Positions 1-9,700 of a stretch of DNA of 22,157 nt are shown piece by piece. This DNA is from a virus. Position 1 is the first letter of the stretch. Every line of letters begins with the position of its first letter. Location: positions 1-22,157 of the IMG/VR virus record IMGVR_UViG_3300042384_000090; one strand, written 5' to 3'. The notes under the pieces were generated by a model. It ran no database searches and was not told the origin of the DNA. It was given only the letters and a program-made list of their open reading frames with translations. Position numbers and translations under genes: made by a program.

Positions 1-1139
1 GCAGTATTTATTTCTGCCCAAGAAAAGTCTGCACTTTTCTGTAGTTCCTGAAGTTGCTTTGATACAACCAGGTATCTGTTTGTTGAAAAGTTATTGTCTG
101 CACTAGTAACGACTGCTTCAAAAAGTGCCCACTTACCAGTTTTAAATGTGCCAGTAGAAGAAAACTCAACAATAATTCTAACAGATGTTGGTAGTGTTTG
201 TGCATTGCCAACCTTATTAACTACAGAAAATGCCAGCCTGAGTTCATCTGTTGGTGAGTTTTTGCTAAAATCTACCGCTGTTCCACTTAGTTGTACAAAC
301 TCTGATCCAGTTGCTGCAACTAGATGGTTATCAGACTCTATAGATATTGTAGATGTATTACCTGACATTATAAGAATATTGTTTAGGAATCTACACCTTT
401 CATGTCTGTCTACTCTATTCTCATTGGTAAAAATTTTATTATCTGCGTTTGTTTGAAACACAGGATATATTTGATTTATAATATTTGTATCAACATCATT
501 AATTAAATATCCAGCAGTTTTAAATGTACCAACAACAGCAGAGTCTGCTACCAATGTAAAAGTTGTAGGAGATGGTACGGCCACAATTTCTTTATCCGTT
601 AGATTAAAACTGCTTGGAGAAATTCCAGAAACAGAAACTTTGGTGTTGTTGTTAGGAGAAAAGCCGTGGGGTGCATCTGTTGTGTACGTTACATTTACTC
701 CAGATGCTACTGCTCCTACTATGTTAACAAGTCTGTCATCTAGGGGGGAGTATATTACTGGAATCTCTTTACCCTGAGAAGAATACTTCCAGGACTCTGA
801 ATCAGAAAAGGCATAGATACTTTTACTATCAAATGCTCCTGCTGCTGGATTTGATGCTGCAGAAAATATACCTACCTCAGTAATTTCATATCTTTCTTGT
901 GTTGGAAGTTCTGCCGTTAGCACAACCTTTGAGACTCCTGACTCGTCAACAAAACCTCTTGAAATAATAGGAACACGGAACATCTCAAAGTCAAGTGACT
1001 TCTTGTCAGAAAAATCTGGAAGAGTTCCATCCTGAGTCAATGGCTTTGGTCCACACCCAACAGCGATATGAGAAGCATAGGATGGTGTTTGGCCAACAAG
1101 GTACTTGGCTAAAATATTTTTACCTGTATTTGTTATCAT
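1..1139 (-). CDS. Tail fibre / tail-collar-like virion protein (partial, C-terminus beyond window)
   Basis: An open frame of 379 codons without a stop runs from ATG at 1139 off the left edge, so the C-terminus is missing. The start follows the upstream TAA directly and has a GGAGG Shine-Dalgarno 7 bases upstream. The N-terminus (MITNTGKNILAKYL, then IAVGCGPKPL) and a block around residues 50-95 (FEMFRVPII, KVVLTAELPT, YEITEVGIF) look like the N-terminal attachment domain of phage tail-collar/tail fibre proteins (DUF3751-like), where the 'I-E-x-G-[IL]-F' signature is typical. Residues about 150-215 (DAPHGFSPNN, VSVSGISP, TTFTLVADS) look like a small beta-sandwich module common in phage tail proteins. 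Its place after the hub and minor tail genes fits a fibre or baseplate component. Receptor specificity cannot be read because the distal part is absent. Confidence 0.7.
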   Translation of the reverse strand, partial: MITNTGKNILAKYLVGQTPSYASHIAVGCGPKPLTQDGTLPDFSDKKSLDFEMFRVPIISRGFVDESGVSKVVLTAELPTQERYEITEVGIFSAASNPAAGAFDSKSIYAFSDSESWKYSSQGKEIPVIYSPLDDRLVNIVGAVASGVNVTYTTDAPHGFSPNNNTKVSVSGISPSSFNLTDKEIVAVPSPTTFTLVADSAVVGTFKTAGYLINDVDTNIINQIYPVFQTNADNKIFTNENRVDRHERCRFLNNILIMSGNTSTISIESDNHLVAATGSEFVQLSGTAVDFSKNSPTDELRLAFSVVNKVGNAQTLPTSVRIIVEFSSTGTFKTGKWALFEAVVTSADNNFSTNRYLVVSKQLQELQKSADFSWAEINT

Positions 1140-1778
1140 TTAATTTCCTCCATTGTATATTGTAGCATCATAAATCTCTCCACTTGTTAGCAACTGAACC
1201 TCTGCTTGTACTCCATCTTTTAGGTTAACAAGGTTTATTACCAGGTCCCCCGTTATTGGGTCTATGTATATAGATTTGCAATTTGGTACCTTTGTCCACT
1301 TAGTCTTATCTGGCTCAAGTGGGTTTTCAATTATGTCATATCCATTTCCACATACTGGCAGGTGATCCATTATTGCAATAGATAAAGACTTAAAGTATGA
1401 ATCAGACTGCTGCAGCCTTAAAATATTATTTGGGTTGTACTGTAAATAAAGATCTGTTAAATTTTTAATAGGTGCATAGACTACTTTTTGACCATTGACT
1501 AGGTCATGTCTGGATATTGTTGCAAGTTCTTGACCACCAATATCTTCAAATATTAGGTCTGTCATTATTTCAATAGACATAACCTCTGAATCTCTTATTA
1601 TTAAGTCAGGGGTTGCAATTTTTATGGCTTTCACAGTTGACTTTAATGAAGCACTTTGAGATGCTGCGTTGTCTACCAATGGTAGTGAAGCCGTAGCATT
1701 TGGTATTGGTAATGATGCTGTAGTATTTGGAGATACAGTTTCTCCGCCACCATCATGCATGGGACCTAGATATCTCAT
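1140..1778 (-). CDS. Minor tail / tail-tip protein of unknown function
   Basis: A 212-residue protein that I do not recognise at family level. Its ATG overlaps the stop of the hub gene by one base (TGATG), with a GAGG just upstream, and its TAA abuts the next ATG, so it is translated as part of a coupled set with the hub and the fibre-like protein. Residues about 10-50 are rich in Ser, Ala, Thr and Asn with short repeats (TTASLPIPNATASLPL) and look like a flexible linker. The rest is a mixed alpha/beta region, including KNLTDLYLQYNPNNI and a C-terminal hydrophobic strand-rich part ending in IYDATIYNGGN. There is no signal peptide, membrane segment or enzyme motif. Position supports a virion tail-tip or baseplate role; an adaptor between hub and fibre is a guess from context only. 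Confidence 0.65.
   Translation of the reverse strand: MRYLGPMHDGGGETVSPNTTASLPIPNATASLPLVDNAASQSASLKSTVKAIKIATPDLIIRDSEVMSIEIMTDLIFEDIGGQELATISRHDLVNGQKVVYAPIKNLTDLYLQYNPNNILRLQQSDSYFKSLSIAIMDHLPVCGNGYDIIENPLEPDKTKWTKVPNCKSIYIDPITGDLVINLVNLKDGVQAEVQLLTSGEIYDATIYNGGN
1147..1151 (-). promoter_or_regulatory. Ribosome binding site GGAGG for the fibre-like gene
   Basis: GGAGG lies inside the last two glycine codons of the preceding gene and 7 bases before the ATG at 1139. It fixes the start of the left-most gene and implies that the two genes are translationally coupled. Confidence 0.75.
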
Positions 1779-4700
1779 CAGACTACCTCACTCAAAAACA
1801 ATGTCATATCTGGTCCATCTACACTCTTAGAATAATCAATGTTATAGATTACAAACCTACTTGATGAAGGAGATGCCATAGATACTCCGTTTTCTTCGTA
1901 GTCAAGGGTCACGATGTCTCCCAGTTGTAAGGTTGGTATTGCAAACACCTTAACACCAACAGACCTTCTTGGCTTTGCTATTTTTTCAATAAGCCATTTC
2001 ATTAAACTATTTGCCTCATCATAAGATTGAATGTATGGAGTATCTAATGAAAAATCTTTTTTACCATATGTCATTCTGCTTAACTTTATATCTTGATAGT
2101 CTTGTTTAAACTTATATGGGTTTGACAATAAAGTCTCTGCAACAAACTGAGGGTTTGAGGTTAGTGTGTTTTTATTAAAATATTCATCAACCGTTAATCT
2201 GTTGTCGGACTGTTGTGTAAAAGTTACACCTTGAACTCTTAAATAGTTGCCAGTTGTTTCGTCTAAACTAATTGCTGTATCTGTTGCATTAAAAATCATA
2301 AACTCTGCTCCATACGAGCCTGCTCTAAAACCAGAAACGACATAGCCTTTTAGTTTATTAAATGTTGGAGAAATCTTTGCAGTTAAGGCTGGAAAGGCTT
2401 TGTCGTACTTAAAATTAAATGTTGCTGCTTCTCTCATTATGCTACCAAACTCTTCAAAGTATATGTTATACTTTGGGGCTTCTGAGTTTCCTATGCCTGC
2501 TAAGTATGTGTTTTGAATTAGTCCGCTGATAGAGTATTTTCTAAAAGATTCGTTAGCATTTATATCTGAGTCGCCAAACACAGAGTTGACTGGAGCGCCC
2601 AAAGAAAATGTTGTGTTCTGAGAATAGTTGTTGCATAGGGCATAAACATTTTCAAACATGATCCTAGAAGAACCTCGTGTGAACAATGCAACATCTGAGT
2701 AGGCTGGAAGAGGATCTGTATCGTCTACTGTCTTAACTAGTTGGCCATTTAGGTATAGATAGAATCTTCTTGTGCTACCTATGTCTTCGTATTCGGCTGC
2801 TAGATCATATACCGTTGAATTTTCTTCAGAAACAATTCTTGCCTGCCCAGTAAATTTTCCGTCATCTACAGTAATTTCTCCAAGACCTTGCCAAAGAGAG
2901 ACTGGAACTGCTACGCCATTGTTAGATTTTATCTTATAAAAGAAAACATTGCTAACACTTTGTCTTTCTTCATCTGACAAATTTCCAACACCTAGCGCTG
3001 CAATCTCAAAATAATAACCAACATTTGTTGTTGGGTTAAGCATAAATGCAAGACCTCCAGAGCCACCAGATATATTTATATTTTTATCTGGAGTGCTACC
3101 ATTAACAACGTAGTATGTTGAGGATCCATTAGATGTCTGACCTCTATCTTCGTTGTTTTCAATCTTTCCAACAATTCTCATTCTTGTTCCAAAATGTTTG
3201 TACTTTTTGTCTTTTAAATTTTTATGCACATAAGATATAAAATCTCTTGGATTTTCTTTAGTTGTAAAGTTTGGTCCAGTAAGGGACAAAGCAGAAGATT
3301 GCAGAGTTCCAGTCTGTTGCTTTGTTGCCGTTGCAATCTCTCCAATAAAAGATGTTGACATAAAGTTTTTAATGATTCCACTTCTTGAAGATGTTCTTGC
3401 AATCGCATCTGAAGAGTATCCTTCTCTAGTTGCCTTGCCAGCAGCCTTTAGAAGGTCTATCTCTTGTTGTGTCGCCCCTGGTGGTATTGTTATTTCAATA
3501 TCTACTGATTCTACATCTTGATCAAATAAAAATTCTGAAAGCATTGAGCAACCCTTAACATTGTCATCTGATTTCCAGTAATCAGATATTCCAGCAGAGT
3601 GTGCTACAACTTCAGTCCCAAATTGACCACGGCCATGTTTTTGAACAACTCCATTCTGTAGTTTAACTACACCATCTTTTTCAAAATACTTTGGCTCAGA
3701 GTATATTCTAACCAGTCCTGTTGGATATATCTTTCCGTTAAATGGCAGTTTTGCAAAATAGTTTTGATAATCTTCGGTTGATGTTATCCAAACATTACCA
3801 AACCCAGAAACATTATATTGAACAGCATCATATTTAATGATTTCTCCTTGAGAGTAGAAGTATCCGCTATACCTAGTGATCCAGTAGGCCGCCTCTCCAA
3901 GGCTAAATGTGTTATTAATAACAATGTTATTTTTTACTTCTGGTACAGAAGCAGTTAGATCTGAGTTAAGAGGAATGGCACTGAGGACATAGGCAGACTG
4001 AGTTGCTACTTCGTTATTTATTGACTTAGTATTCTGTGTGCCAGACACTTCCCATAACAGTGCTGGCTTGTACGTATAGTATCTTTCATCATCTACAAGG
4101 CTTGCCTGTCTTAGTGATCCTATAGATCTCTGGATATATCTTGTACTATAGTTAATTGCGCCATCATTGTATACCGCACTATCCTGGGTTGATACAGAAA
4201 TAACATTTGCTAGTTTTGGCTTATTTGTTTTATTTCTTATTTCTCTATCTTCTACAAAATCTTTTGTGCCCTTAAGATCAAAGGTTGTTGGCCTTTCTTC
4301 TATCGTTGGCATAATATAGTTTTTACTCATCATTACAAAATTATTATATTCATCAAAGAACATTGCTGTCTGAGTTGAAACTGCCAAATCTTGAAGAACC
4401 TCTGCAACGCTAGTATCTGGTCCAACAAAGAAATATGGAATTATAATTTCCTTTTCGTTTGCAACTCTTTTAAATGTATAGTTAGAAAAGCCTACATGGT
4501 CTAGAAGTAGAGATACTGCAGAACTTACAGAAACCTCTGTCATCAATATCTCTGGAGCCCTGATTGATTCTAGGTACCAGTACAAATCCCTCAAGGTTAT
4601 AGATACATGCTTTGACATTAGGTCTTGTTTTGGAAAGGCATCAGAATATAATGCTTTAATTGGAACATAATAGTCCCACCCATTAACATCAACAATGACT

Positions 4701-6109
4701 TCATAGAATTTAAACTGAACATGTCTTGAAATATATTTAGCAATAATACTATTTTTGTTATTAGTATTAAATGCCTGATCGTGATCAAAAAGAGTTATGC
4801 TTCCGTTAGATGCTATTAGTTGGCCAACTGGCAAACCAGAGAGGCCCAGATCGGAGGCACTCTTGTTGATAGAGTAGTCAATTGTTTTATCAGAAACATT
4901 CATAACAAGTCTTGGAGAAATCTCAATAAGGTCAAAAGTAGAATCTTTTACGTTCATTGTTTCTACTATAATTCTTATTCCGTTTATATACTCAAACTCT
5001 CTAAACTGCTCTTTCTTATCGATTGCCTTAATAAAAACATCTGGGGAGGTTGCGTCTGTTACAAAGTTTGTTAGCCTGTCTACTGTTTCATCTTGTATAT
5101 ACCAGCCATACTTTGGTGTTATTACTGTATATTGCGTACCGTCCCAAATATGGTAGGCACCTACTTCATCCTTATTTGGTTTAATTAGATAGGCATACCC
5201 AATTACAGATTGCTCTGGAAGCAGAGAAACACTTGTATATGTTTCTGCAAAAACAAAGTTTGCTCTCCACTCTTCTGGAACAATTAGGCCATAAGCAATT
5301 TCGACATACCCATCACTTTTAATAATAGAAGAGCCATCTCTTCTTGTGATTGATGGATCAAAAGAAACAACTGTTTCCCAACTGGTGTCTCTTAAGAACT
5401 GAATCTTCCACTTGCTTGGTGTCTTTTGATTTAACTCTCCGTAAAAAGGATCTGCATAGGCTCCTGTTGCTGATGAAAATGGGCCAAGGTTTTCGGTACC
5501 CGTATGGGTTTGCATTTTTACTACAACCCTATTTGTTGGAACTCTTTCTTTATATACAACAAATGGACAAGCATCCTCTATAGAGTTCTGAGAGTTACGA
5601 ACCTTAGATGCAATTCCATACTCTTCTCCAGACTCTGTTCTATAGGATGTCCAGTACTTAAACTTATCATTTTTATCTGGCATGTAGTATCTTGGTCTAT
5701 CTGCCATAACTAGGTTTGGGTGATGCAGTTTACCTTTTTCAAAGAACACTGCTTTATTTATTCCAGACCTAGGCCTAAACTGACCAAAGCAATCTTCTAA
5801 AGAGTAAAGCGTTTGTAATTTTTCTTTCTTGGTTAAAAATGTTGTCGGTATATCGTTATTATCAAATTCTCCATCTACAATAATATCTGCATCGGTTGCT
5901 CCTGTATAAAAGTTTCCAGCATCATTAACATCAAAACTGTTAGGCAGTGAAGAGTATATGGAACCAGACTGCGTTGGTCTATATCTATAGTTTCCTATAT
6001 GTTTAATGTTTGTTGGAATATTCATATTCCATTCAGCAGTTATTATTGACTTATTTCTTATTGTTGAGGATGTTTCTAAGAAATTTTGTAAGTCTTTGTC
6101 CTCAAACAT
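1778..6109 (-). CDS. Tail hub-like large minor tail protein with an embedded concanavalin/LamG-like domain
   Basis: A 1443-residue tail-tip protein. An upstream ATG at 6142 would add 11 residues but has no ribosome binding site; ATG at 6109 has GGAAGAGG nearby and forms a TAATG overlap with the previous stop, so it is preferred. Residues about 490-600 (ITLRDLYWYLESI, then VAEVLQDLAVSTQTAMFFDE) look like the tail hub/Tal-type fold of phage tail tips, where a 'dLA...a..y.De.gn' segment is common. Residues about 970-1160 (RMRIVGKIEN, GGLAFMLNP, YYFEIAALG, RFYLYLNGQLV, SSRIMFENVYAL) look like a concanavalin/LamG-type jelly roll that could bind carbohydrate. The C-terminal part (VKVFAIPTLQLGDIVTLDYE, about 1385-1405) resembles the closing segment of hub proteins. 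It lies directly after the tape measure and minor tail genes, as expected. Hub assignment and jelly roll are read by eye. Confidence 0.72.
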   Translation of the reverse strand: MFEDKDLQNFLETSSTIRNKSIITAEWNMNIPTNIKHIGNYRYRPTQSGSIYSSLPNSFDVNDAGNFYTGATDADIIVDGEFDNNDIPTTFLTKKEKLQTLYSLEDCFGQFRPRSGINKAVFFEKGKLHHPNLVMADRPRYYMPDKNDKFKYWTSYRTESGEEYGIASKVRNSQNSIEDACPFVVYKERVPTNRVVVKMQTHTGTENLGPFSSATGAYADPFYGELNQKTPSKWKIQFLRDTSWETVVSFDPSITRRDGSSIIKSDGYVEIAYGLIVPEEWRANFVFAETYTSVSLLPEQSVIGYAYLIKPNKDEVGAYHIWDGTQYTVITPKYGWYIQDETVDRLTNFVTDATSPDVFIKAIDKKEQFREFEYINGIRIIVETMNVKDSTFDLIEISPRLVMNVSDKTIDYSINKSASDLGLSGLPVGQLIASNGSITLFDHDQAFNTNNKNSIIAKYISRHVQFKFYEVIVDVNGWDYYVPIKALYSDAFPKQDLMSKHVSITLRDLYWYLESIRAPEILMTEVSVSSAVSLLLDHVGFSNYTFKRVANEKEIIIPYFFVGPDTSVAEVLQDLAVSTQTAMFFDEYNNFVMMSKNYIMPTIEERPTTFDLKGTKDFVEDREIRNKTNKPKLANVISVSTQDSAVYNDGAINYSTRYIQRSIGSLRQASLVDDERYYTYKPALLWEVSGTQNTKSINNEVATQSAYVLSAIPLNSDLTASVPEVKNNIVINNTFSLGEAAYWITRYSGYFYSQGEIIKYDAVQYNVSGFGNVWITSTEDYQNYFAKLPFNGKIYPTGLVRIYSEPKYFEKDGVVKLQNGVVQKHGRGQFGTEVVAHSAGISDYWKSDDNVKGCSMLSEFLFDQDVESVDIEITIPPGATQQEIDLLKAAGKATREGYSSDAIARTSSRSGIIKNFMSTSFIGEIATATKQQTGTLQSSALSLTGPNFTTKENPRDFISYVHKNLKDKKYKHFGTRMRIVGKIENNEDRGQTSNGSSTYYVVNGSTPDKNINISGGSGGLAFMLNPTTNVGYYFEIAALGVGNLSDEERQSVSNVFFYKIKSNNGVAVPVSLWQGLGEITVDDGKFTGQARIVSEENSTVYDLAAEYEDIGSTRRFYLYLNGQLVKTVDDTDPLPAYSDVALFTRGSSRIMFENVYALCNNYSQNTTFSLGAPVNSVFGDSDINANESFRKYSISGLIQNTYLAGIGNSEAPKYNIYFEEFGSIMREAATFNFKYDKAFPALTAKISPTFNKLKGYVVSGFRAGSYGAEFMIFNATDTAISLDETTGNYLRVQGVTFTQQSDNRLTVDEYFNKNTLTSNPQFVAETLLSNPYKFKQDYQDIKLSRMTYGKKDFSLDTPYIQSYDEANSLMKWLIEKIAKPRRSVGVKVFAIPTLQLGDIVTLDYEENGVSMASPSSSRFVIYNIDYSKSVDGPDMTLFLSEVV

Positions 6110-6738
6110 TATACCTCTTCCAAGGTAACTGAGACATTCCAATAATCAAAATTAGCGCCTCTTTTTTCTACAGAGTATGAAAAACTTGATATAAACATTT
6201 CTATAAGTTGGTTATACTGCTGTAGGTGATCATAGGGGGCCTCTGTCCCCTTGAAAATTCCTTTTCTATCATATGCTAAGAATACCCAGAAAGACCCCTT
6301 GTGTCCGTCATACCACTCAAGCATATCTGCTCCACCTGCTCCTCCATCTGTTGTGTAGGATGTGTGTGGTGACTTTCCAGTTGTTATATTAAAACTTGGA
6401 ACATTGGAGTGAGACCTAGAAGGTATCATATTCCAACTGGTGCTAATTTTCATTTTGTCTGCAGTGTGATATGATCTCATACGACCATTTATCATTCGCT
6501 CACGTTTTTCAATACGCTCATCTGAGAAATCAAGCGGAGATCTATTATCATCTGTAAGCATTAAGAATTGGTCTATTAGTTCTGGGTCTACCCCGTCTGT
6601 TGCTGCCCCTACTTCATATCCTTGAGGAATATACAAACCATTTAAAAGGGTACCAGAATTTTCAGACCAGAGCATACCGCTAGGCCTATTGTATCTTTTA
6701 CGGCTCTGCATATAAGTAAACCTTGGATCATCTACCAT
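6109..6738 (-). CDS. Minor tail protein (distal-tail position)
   Basis: A 209-residue protein encoded directly after the tape measure, where distal tail (Dit-type) or other minor tail proteins usually sit. ATG at 6738 overlaps the end of the tape measure gene by 11 bases; AGGGGG lies about 10 bases upstream. The N-terminal half is polar and rich in Arg, Asp and Tyr (YMQSRKRYNRPSG; a region around residues 70-95 with DERIEKRERMINGRMRSYH). The C-terminal half is aromatic and strand-rich (KGSFWVFLAYDRKG; YSVEKRGANFDYWNVSVTLE), which resembles the compact beta folds of tail-tube-cap proteins. No catalytic motif is visible. It probably joins the tube to the hub encoded next, with which it shares a one-base TAATG overlap. 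The family assignment rests on position and general composition, not on a specific motif. Confidence 0.65.
   Translation of the reverse strand: MVDDPRFTYMQSRKRYNRPSGMLWSENSGTLLNGLYIPQGYEVGAATDGVDPELIDQFLMLTDDNRSPLDFSDERIEKRERMINGRMRSYHTADKMKISTSWNMIPSRSHSNVPSFNITTGKSPHTSYTTDGGAGGADMLEWYDGHKGSFWVFLAYDRKGIFKGTEAPYDHLQQYNQLIEMFISSFSYSVEKRGANFDYWNVSVTLEEV
6114..6121 (-). promoter_or_regulatory. Ribosome binding site GGAAGAGG deciding the hub gene start
   Basis: GGAAGAGG sits four bases before the ATG at 6109, inside the last codons of the upstream minor tail gene. It favours the start at 6109 over the upstream in-frame ATG at 6142. Confidence 0.6.
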
Positions 6739-9700
6739 TTATTCCAATCCCCCTGATTCTTCTATCGTCAACCTGCTTGATTGTTGACATTACTGCCTGT
6801 GCAATTTCATTTGGATTAGCATTTGTCTTTGCATTAACAGTTAACGTATATGTATTATTATACACTGCCCCGCCAGTTGGCTGACCACTATTTATTGCCT
6901 TCATTGTATTTACACCATGAGCATCTACAGCATACTTACTCATAACAAACTCTCCTGGAGTTAGCATTGCTGGGACCGTATCAGTACCCTTTGCAAAACC
7001 GCCAAACGCAAACTTCATTGGATTAATTAGTCCACCCATGGCAGCCATCTGCATTCCAAATCCACCGCCACTACCACCGCCCGATCCTCCGCCTGGAATC
7101 TTAACAGTTGTTCCAGACCAAATCATACTTCCACCCTTATACTTTGGATCTGTAGTAAACTTTGGATTAGCATCAAGAAGTTCTTCTAGAGAAATTCCAT
7201 GCTGACTTGCAATTCCAGAAAGAGTGTCTCCAGGTTTAACAACATAGGTTGTTGCTGTTTTAGGAATTACGCTATATGATGGAGAATCTGATGCATTGTC
7301 TACCGCTGCTGCTGCTGCATCTGCTGCAGCCTTTGCTGCTGCTTCTGCTGCAGCCTTCTCTGCTGCAGCCTTTGCCTCTGCTGCTGCTTTTTCAGTTGCA
7401 GCCTTCTCTGCTGCAGCCTTTGCTGCTGCCTCTGCTGCTGCTCTAGCCTCTGCTTCAGCCTTGGCCTTTGCTTCTGCTGCCTTTCTGGCTGCCTCTGCTG
7501 CTGCTGCTTGCTCTGCTGCTGACTTGCCTTCTGCTGCAGCCTTCTCTGCTGCAGCCTTTGCTGCTGCCTCTGCTGCAGCCTTATCTGCTGCAGCCTTTGC
7601 TGCTGCCTCTGCTGCTGCCTTTGCTGCTGCTTCTGCTGCAGCCTTTGCTGCTGCCTCTGCTGCAGCCTTTGCTGCTGCTTCTGCTGCTGCTCTATCTGCT
7701 GCTGCTGTATTTACTGGCTGTGTTTGTACTCCATACTTCGCTATTAAATCTTTAGCCTGGAATTTGGTTAAGTCTGTTAGCCCCTGATCAAGAGCCTTCA
7801 TTGCAGACTCAATACCCTTAACAAAATCTAATGCTCTTATTCTTGCAATCTCTACATTGCTTTGAATTTGTTCCCAGGCCTCTCTGCTTAAGCCAGCGAT
7901 CTTGATTCCTGCAATATCTTCCTTTAAGGCAATTTGCTTAAGTCTAAGAAACTCTTGCTGTGGCTCTATTGCGGCTTCTTCTTTTTCAAATATCTTATCC
8001 TGTATTTCTTTAATTTCTTTTTCAAGTTGCTTTCTAGTTTTAAGTTGACCAAGTTTTGGATCTTTACTTCCCTGCTTGTCAAAACCAGTTGCTGTAGATA
8101 GTTCATATTTTCTGGACTGCTCAACTGCATCCTTTTGCTTTGTTACTGCATCTGCTGCTTCTTGTGCTCTCATTTCTTGTGCAGCACGGGCTGCTGCTGC
8201 AATGTCTCCAGATGTTAGCGCCTCAGCAAGAGTTAACTGTCCCTTTTGCTGGTTAGCAATATTAGCATTTGCCTTTTCTACTGCATCTAAAGCCTCAATT
8301 CTTTTATCATATTTTTCGTTAATTGCTTGCTCTTGATCTTCAATTGCCTTTAGTGCTGCTTCTTTGTCATCACTAAGATACTGCATTGCTGCAATTTCAT
8401 TTTGTGCTTTTTCAATTTCTGCATTAGCCTTCTTATTGTCAATATTCATTTCAAAGTCTATTTGAAGTTTTCTTTCTTCTGCATCAAAAGAATCCATGAC
8501 ATTGCTGAATAAATCATTAAACAAATCTTCATATAACCCGACAGTCTTTTTTAACTCAGTGATTCTTTCGTTCATAGCAGCCTCTGCCTCTGCTAAAAGT
8601 TTTGCTGCATCTTCTGCTGCTTTAATATCGGCTTTATCTTTTGTTTTTTTGGCTTTGGCTTCAAGTTTTGCAACATTCTTTTTTTGATTAAAAATAGAAA
8701 CTTCTAATGCTTTTAGTTCATTGTCTGAAGAAATAGCAAAAGCATCTAGTCCGTTGCCCCCTGCTGCCATTTGTTTTAATCTTTGCTCTTGAAGCCTATC
8801 GTTTTTAAGTTGAGAAGTTGCAGTCTTTGTATCTTGAATTGATGCTGAGGCTTTCTGTGCTACAGTCAATGCGTTATATTTTGTAATTAGTTTGCCTAAT
8901 GATTTTTCAGTTACGCCATTAGCAATTGCCTGTGCATATGCTTTATTAGATACTAGTTCATAAGCGTCTGCAACTGGAACACCTAACTTTGAAAGTTTAT
9001 CCATAGCCTTGCTTTGATCACTTATGGCCTTGGTTTCTGATTCCATGCTTGAGTTCCACTCACCCATAGTTATAGAGTTAAGTGCTTCTTGAATGTTCTT
9101 TGCGTCTCTCTTTAGACCAATAATGTTTCCCTTGTTATCAAATTTAAATAGAGAGTTCTTTCTCTTCTCGTATTCCTTTGGATCCATACCAACGATTAGT
9201 TCAATAAAGTCTTGGCTACCGCCCAAACCTCGTAGATCGTTTTCTATACCGCTAAATACATCTATAGTCTTCTTACCACCAAACAGGCCATCTAGGGCCT
9301 TGCGAGAGGCAGCCCAGCCTTCTGTGACCTTGATCTGGTTCTTTCGTACATCTCTTAGTTTCTTTACTAGGTCATCTAGTGGTGATGCTTGTACTTTACT
9401 TCCCGTACCAGTGCCAGTGCTGTTTCCTGGAATGTTTGTATCTACCTGCTTATTGTCTACAACAGCCTTAAACCCTTGTTGCTCGGTGTAGTGTGCAATC
9501 ATCATTGCTTCTGGCAAACCCTTATATTGACCACCACCATATCTTTTTCCAGCAATTACTTCATCTTGTTTGAGCCAGTCTTGGTAGTCTTTTGTCGCAA
9601 CAATTTGAGGAGCAGGGACATTTATAAGTGATGCAACAGTATAGGTATAAGTTTTTTTCTGATCGTCCGTTAGTGTGTCAAAATATTTTTCATCAAATGC

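Noticed and set aside
8-211. A 67-codon minus-strand frame at the left end
   Set aside because: It overlaps the fibre-like gene, which is open across the same region in another frame and has a start, a binding site and family features.
6109-6142. ATG at 6142 as the hub gene start
   Set aside because: It lies deep in the preceding gene without a binding site, while 6109 has GGAAGAGG and a TAATG junction.
7296-7716. CRISPR-like or satellite array
   Set aside because: The repetition is of coding triplets in an open frame, with no unique spacers or palindromic repeat.
7296-7787. A 163-codon alanine-rich open frame on the plus strand
   Set aside because: It is the antisense reading of the GCA/GCT repeat of the tape measure gene; repeats of this type open several frames, and no ribosome binding site or neighbour supports it.
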